DNA from: Membranipora membranacea
Taxonomy: Eukaryota; Bryozoa; Gymnolaemata; Cheilostomatida; Membraniporidae
Direction of reading: 5' to 3'
DNA: 60,000 bases
Assembly (NCBI GenBank): GCA_914767715.1
Contig: OU612066.1
Coordinates: 14,205,001-14,265,000, forward strand
In this document: piece after piece, positions 56,416-60,000 of the stretch
Layout: the number at the start of each line of letters is the position of its first letter
Numbering within the stretch: the stretch's first letter is position 1
Made by a program: the position numbers and the translations under genes
Notes under the pieces: model-generated
Told to the model about the DNA's origin: nothing
The model's input: only the letters and a program-made list of their open reading frames with translations
Databases searched by the model: none

Positions 56416-58680
56416 ATTTAGGGGCGGCTGCAGAGAGACACTGCAGCCCCTAGAAAATTTAATCAAGTAGCGTTAAACACCATTATTGAATGAACCAAAG
56501 TCAGAATTAGGATTGAAGAGCTCCATTAGGACCTTAATATATATTTCGACTGTTGCTTATTGGAGGATGTCATGCCTGTATTCATAAGCTTATGAGCGTG
56601 TTGTGAATTGATATGAGTCGTCCCTCCTTGGGAAAAAAGGACACAACTCAGGCAACTACATAGTACCTATTTCGAGGATATCTGTTTACTATTCACATGC
56701 TAATGTTACGAAAGCGCCTCACTCCAGCAGTTACATCCCTTGATCTCCTACTTTCCACCGTTTGATGTCATGAATTGTTACTGACGATAAATGTATAATC
56801 ATATCATAATACAAATGTAATCATTGTCACCTAAGCTTATTAGAAGATTGAAGATGCTCTATGAGCGCAATAATAGTGAAAATGGCGCTAATAAAGGCGG
56901 TCATTAACCCATTCTTGGTTGGTATGCTGACGTCACATACACTTACTAGTCACATTAAGGCTTTAGGGCAATTTGGTTTTATTGATATGGTACCTGATAA
57001 TTGTGGTACAACCTCTGTTGACTACCTACGGGAGTGGCAGATACCAAGGTATCACATATAGTAGATTCGCTTATAGCAGTGCGGCATCAATCAATCGCTC
57101 TACCACTAAACCTATATGTACCTATACCATCACCAAATCCTTTTTTATCAGTTATCCACTTCATGAAACTGGACAAATTTCCGGCGGTATAAGATATATT
57201 GAAGACTTACTTATTATAGGATAACAGCACTTTTTTTCCAAGAACTTCAATACAGATGACAAAAATTTATAGCAAAATATAATTGCAGTTTGATGAGCTC
57301 TTTAAAAAGTGGCCCCTTGCCCCCCCCCCCGCAAAAATCTAGACTATCATTGTAGGGATCAAAATAAAACAGAGATTGTTCTGCTACACCTAAAAATTAA
57401 AATCCAATTCTAAGCGAACAATGGACAAGCACCCATTCATTAATTTGGTAACGTGAGGGCACTTCATATGCTTGATTTTTGAACAGTGTGACTCGTTTTG
57501 ATGCGCATTCTTAATAGAAGAGAGGCACTGAGTCAGAAATCTTAGACTTGTGTGATGAAAATGACGAATTTAAAAAGTATGTTGCCTTTATTTTGCTTAC
57601 CTATTACTAATCTGATGGCCATTTTCGATTTTGATGCCATAACATCGGTGATTCAACTACGTTTGACACTTGAAAGGTGTTTTAATCATCCAAGGCAGAA
57701 CCTATCCCTTCTGTGTCCATAATAGGAACTATCAAGCTTTGGATAAAATAGTTCTTTTACACAATAGAAGGTTTACATTGCTTGAATTTAGAAAAAAACA
57801 TAATGACTAAAATTATGAGTACTCATTATTTTTATATTATTACACATTTTTATTGAGGTGTCCATATAAGTATGTTATGAACAAACATAATGGTGTTGAC
57901 TTCATAAGAAATATATATACATGCACAAAAATAATAAGTTGCTTTATGTAATTATCCATTCATTTTTATTGCATTCATCATCATCCGAAAATGTTCTTCC
58001 TAGTGTGCAAAAAAAAACACACAAAAAAAACAACTGATATAAAATCAACGAAATGTAACTCAATCCAATAAAAACAAAAGGTTTGACACTGCCAATTTAA
58101 AAGTATTTATGGTTGTTGATGAACACATATGTTGAGGAAGCAATATTTATGTCAATCATAAAGAAGTCTTTGGGTAGCTGTAAGATGTGGGTATCACTAA
58201 AAAAAGCGATGTCTAGCGCTTGAAAAATTGCTGATTATAAAGCTTGGGCTTAGACCATGAAGTATTCTCATCAAGAAGCGGATGCTTCATACCAGCAGCT
58301 CGTACTAGAACTGCCCTTGCTGACAAAAACCTTTTTAAGCATTATTGATTTCTATCTTGTCTAATTACCTAGTTGCCTATCGGTTATTATTTTATCAAAT
58401 TGTAAAAAAAAACAATATATTCCTGCGCTAATCTTCATTTCACATTTTCTCCTAACAATTCTTACCACTGTCTCCAATGTTATCACAATTATGGACAGGA
58501 AATTAAAGTCCATACAAACAAAGTATTCTGTAGCAAAAAAAAAACAGAGAAACAATAAATGGCACGATCTGAAAATCTTAAAAGATATAATTCTGTACAT
58601 AAATGCCGGTAACTTAGAATTTGTGTATTTACTATAAGCTTGAAGGCTCTTTACTGGAGGATAAAAACGGGATTTGTTAG
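56416..58680. other. AT-rich spacer
   Basis: No gene supported. A poly-C run lies at 57319-57331. Plus-strand open frames at 56861-57224 have no recognisable features. Confidence 0.55.
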
Positions 58681-58689
58681 ATAATATAG

Positions 58690-58871
58690 AGATATATTGT
58701 AATGGAGATGAATACCATTATGAGATGGCAAAAAAATAAGCTGGTGATAAAACTTCAATGCGGCGCCTCTGTCAATACAGAATAAACATTCGCGAAGCAA
58801 TGCCAGACTGGGCCTCACAGTTCCGCAAGTGTGCTGAATATGTTCAGTCCACCCAAGAGTATCTGACAAGT
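58690..58871 (-). pseudogene. Reverse-transcriptase C-terminal scrap of a non-LTR retrotransposon
   Basis: The minus-strand frame reads SDTLGWTEHIQHTCGTVRPS then LALLRECLFCIDRGAALKFY HQLIFLPSHNGI. The order LxWxxHI...LxLLRx...LKFYxxLIxPxxxYGI is the usual thumb region of LINE reverse transcriptases. The frame is closed upstream and the rest of the element is absent. Confidence 0.5.
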
Positions 58872-60000
58872 GAAATCATTATAGTTTAGTCTATTTTGAT
58901 TCCCTGGTATTGATTGATTGACAGATATTACATATTACTGACTGATGTGTTTGATAATCTTAATTTGTCCTATGTTGGTCCTGTTTTTTGGTTTTATTAC
59001 TTTACGTCTTGACCTCATAGTTCAATTTGAGGATAAAAAATTAGGTGCGCTTGCCTAGAGTGTTTTCATTTTCAGCTTTGAAAACTTCTGGAATAACTTA
59101 AATTGCATTCATTATATTTCTCATCTTTCAACTGTAACAATACAAAAATTAACCACACTCTCTTCATTCTCAAATAAAATTTGAAAGAGTGTAATATCAT
59201 TATCATCATTATCTATTATAAATAGTTATGAATCATTATAATTATATTGAAAATAATTAATGATAAATCATAATAACTTAATTTTTCTGATCATCTTTTT
59301 TCGTCATCGATTGAAATTTTTGTTTCCATATTTTTTGTTTTTTCTCGGTGGCTGATTTTGTAAAACATTCTCATCAAATGAAAATTATGCCAATAAAGTA
59401 CAAAAAATCTCTTATGGTAATATTAGGCCAGCAAAATCGATATCTGCCTCAGAAGATGTTCTGAATTTGACAGGGACGAGACAAGTGTTTTGTCAAAAAA
59501 AATTTGATTTTAATGAAATTTAAATATAAGATGATGTGCGGGCCAGTTTTTGATTTTTTTGTCCTATATTGGAAGATAAATGTAAAATATTTGATGAATA
59601 TATAAATTTGAATATATTTATTTAATTTGCTCGAAAAATCAGGAAGATGAGAGGGATTTTAATGTGCTAGCACTGCTTGCCTAATATAGTATACCTGTAG
59701 TCTGGCAGTTTTGGTTGCAGTCATACAAGCAAGGATACAAGGTATCACAATATGATATTTTATACTGTTTAGTTAATGACAATATCAGTATTTACAAGCT
59801 TTGGTTTAGTTAGGGAAAGAAAAGCACCAGAATAAAAAGCGCTTTATGCCAAATCCATTTATAACAGTACAGCTATACAATGAATGTCCTGAATGAATAT
59901 CAATCAATAACCCTAATCAATGTGCTCAGCTGATTCCTAGTAATGTTATGACTTGCACAATTTATTACCAAGTTCAGTATGTAATACAGCCTAGTTGCTA
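58872..60000. other. AT-rich right end, nothing recognised
   Basis: Very AT-rich (several taata/attat runs at 59190-59290), no ORF of note. Confidence 0.6.

Overview
This is a eukaryotic, almost certainly invertebrate-animal, nuclear window: AT-rich, split genes with GT-AG introns, long spacers full of small foldback elements and tRNA-derived SINEs, and homologues of widely conserved animal genes (C9orf85-like, HTATIP2/TIP30-like, RING/B-box TRIM-like). The phylum cannot be fixed from sequence alone; a sponge, cnidarian or other marine invertebrate is compatible. Gene models below were built by hand from reading frame, splice sites and phase agreement.

Layout. 1-2.4 kb: minisatellite and simple repeats plus one possible first exon of a minus-strand gene leaving the window. 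2.5-4.7 kb (-): five-exon C9orf85-like zinc-ribbon protein. 4.7-7.4 kb: divergent spacer crowded with hairpins. 7.4-10.3 kb (+): complete five-exon HTATIP2-like oxidoreductase, 242 aa. 12.9-18.1 kb and 22.1-27.7 kb (+): tandem duplicate eight-exon RING / B-box / coiled-coil / beta-propeller genes; the second is open (612 aa), the first has a net 8-nt insertion that breaks the coiled-coil exon. Repeat blocks upstream of both copies match, suggesting that a unit including the spacer was duplicated.

28.8-30.1 kb (-): basic 280-aa protein with repeated R-[LM]-x-x-P-T motifs, unrecognised. 32.6-34.7 kb (-): unrecognised four-exon, 144-aa single-pass membrane protein with a lysine-rich tail, assembled here from phase-matched exons.

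35.8-56.4 kb (-): a tandem cluster of PAPS-type sulfotransferase genes sharing one architecture (short hydrophobic first exon, one intron at the same phase, about 1.2-kb second exon). Four look intact (35.8, 38.5, 41.2 and 48.2 kb), two are pseudogenes with frameshifts, deletions or a nonsense codon (44.8 and 54.6 kb), and two are fragments (43.5 and 56.3 kb). Introns, upstream sequence and spacers are also shared, so whole gene-plus-spacer units were copied. If secreted-pathway type II proteins, as their N termini suggest, they would sulfate glycans or other Golgi substrates; the substrate is unknown.

51.9-60 kb otherwise holds a decayed repeat-type ORF, a reverse-transcriptase scrap and AT-rich sequence with no gene that I can support.
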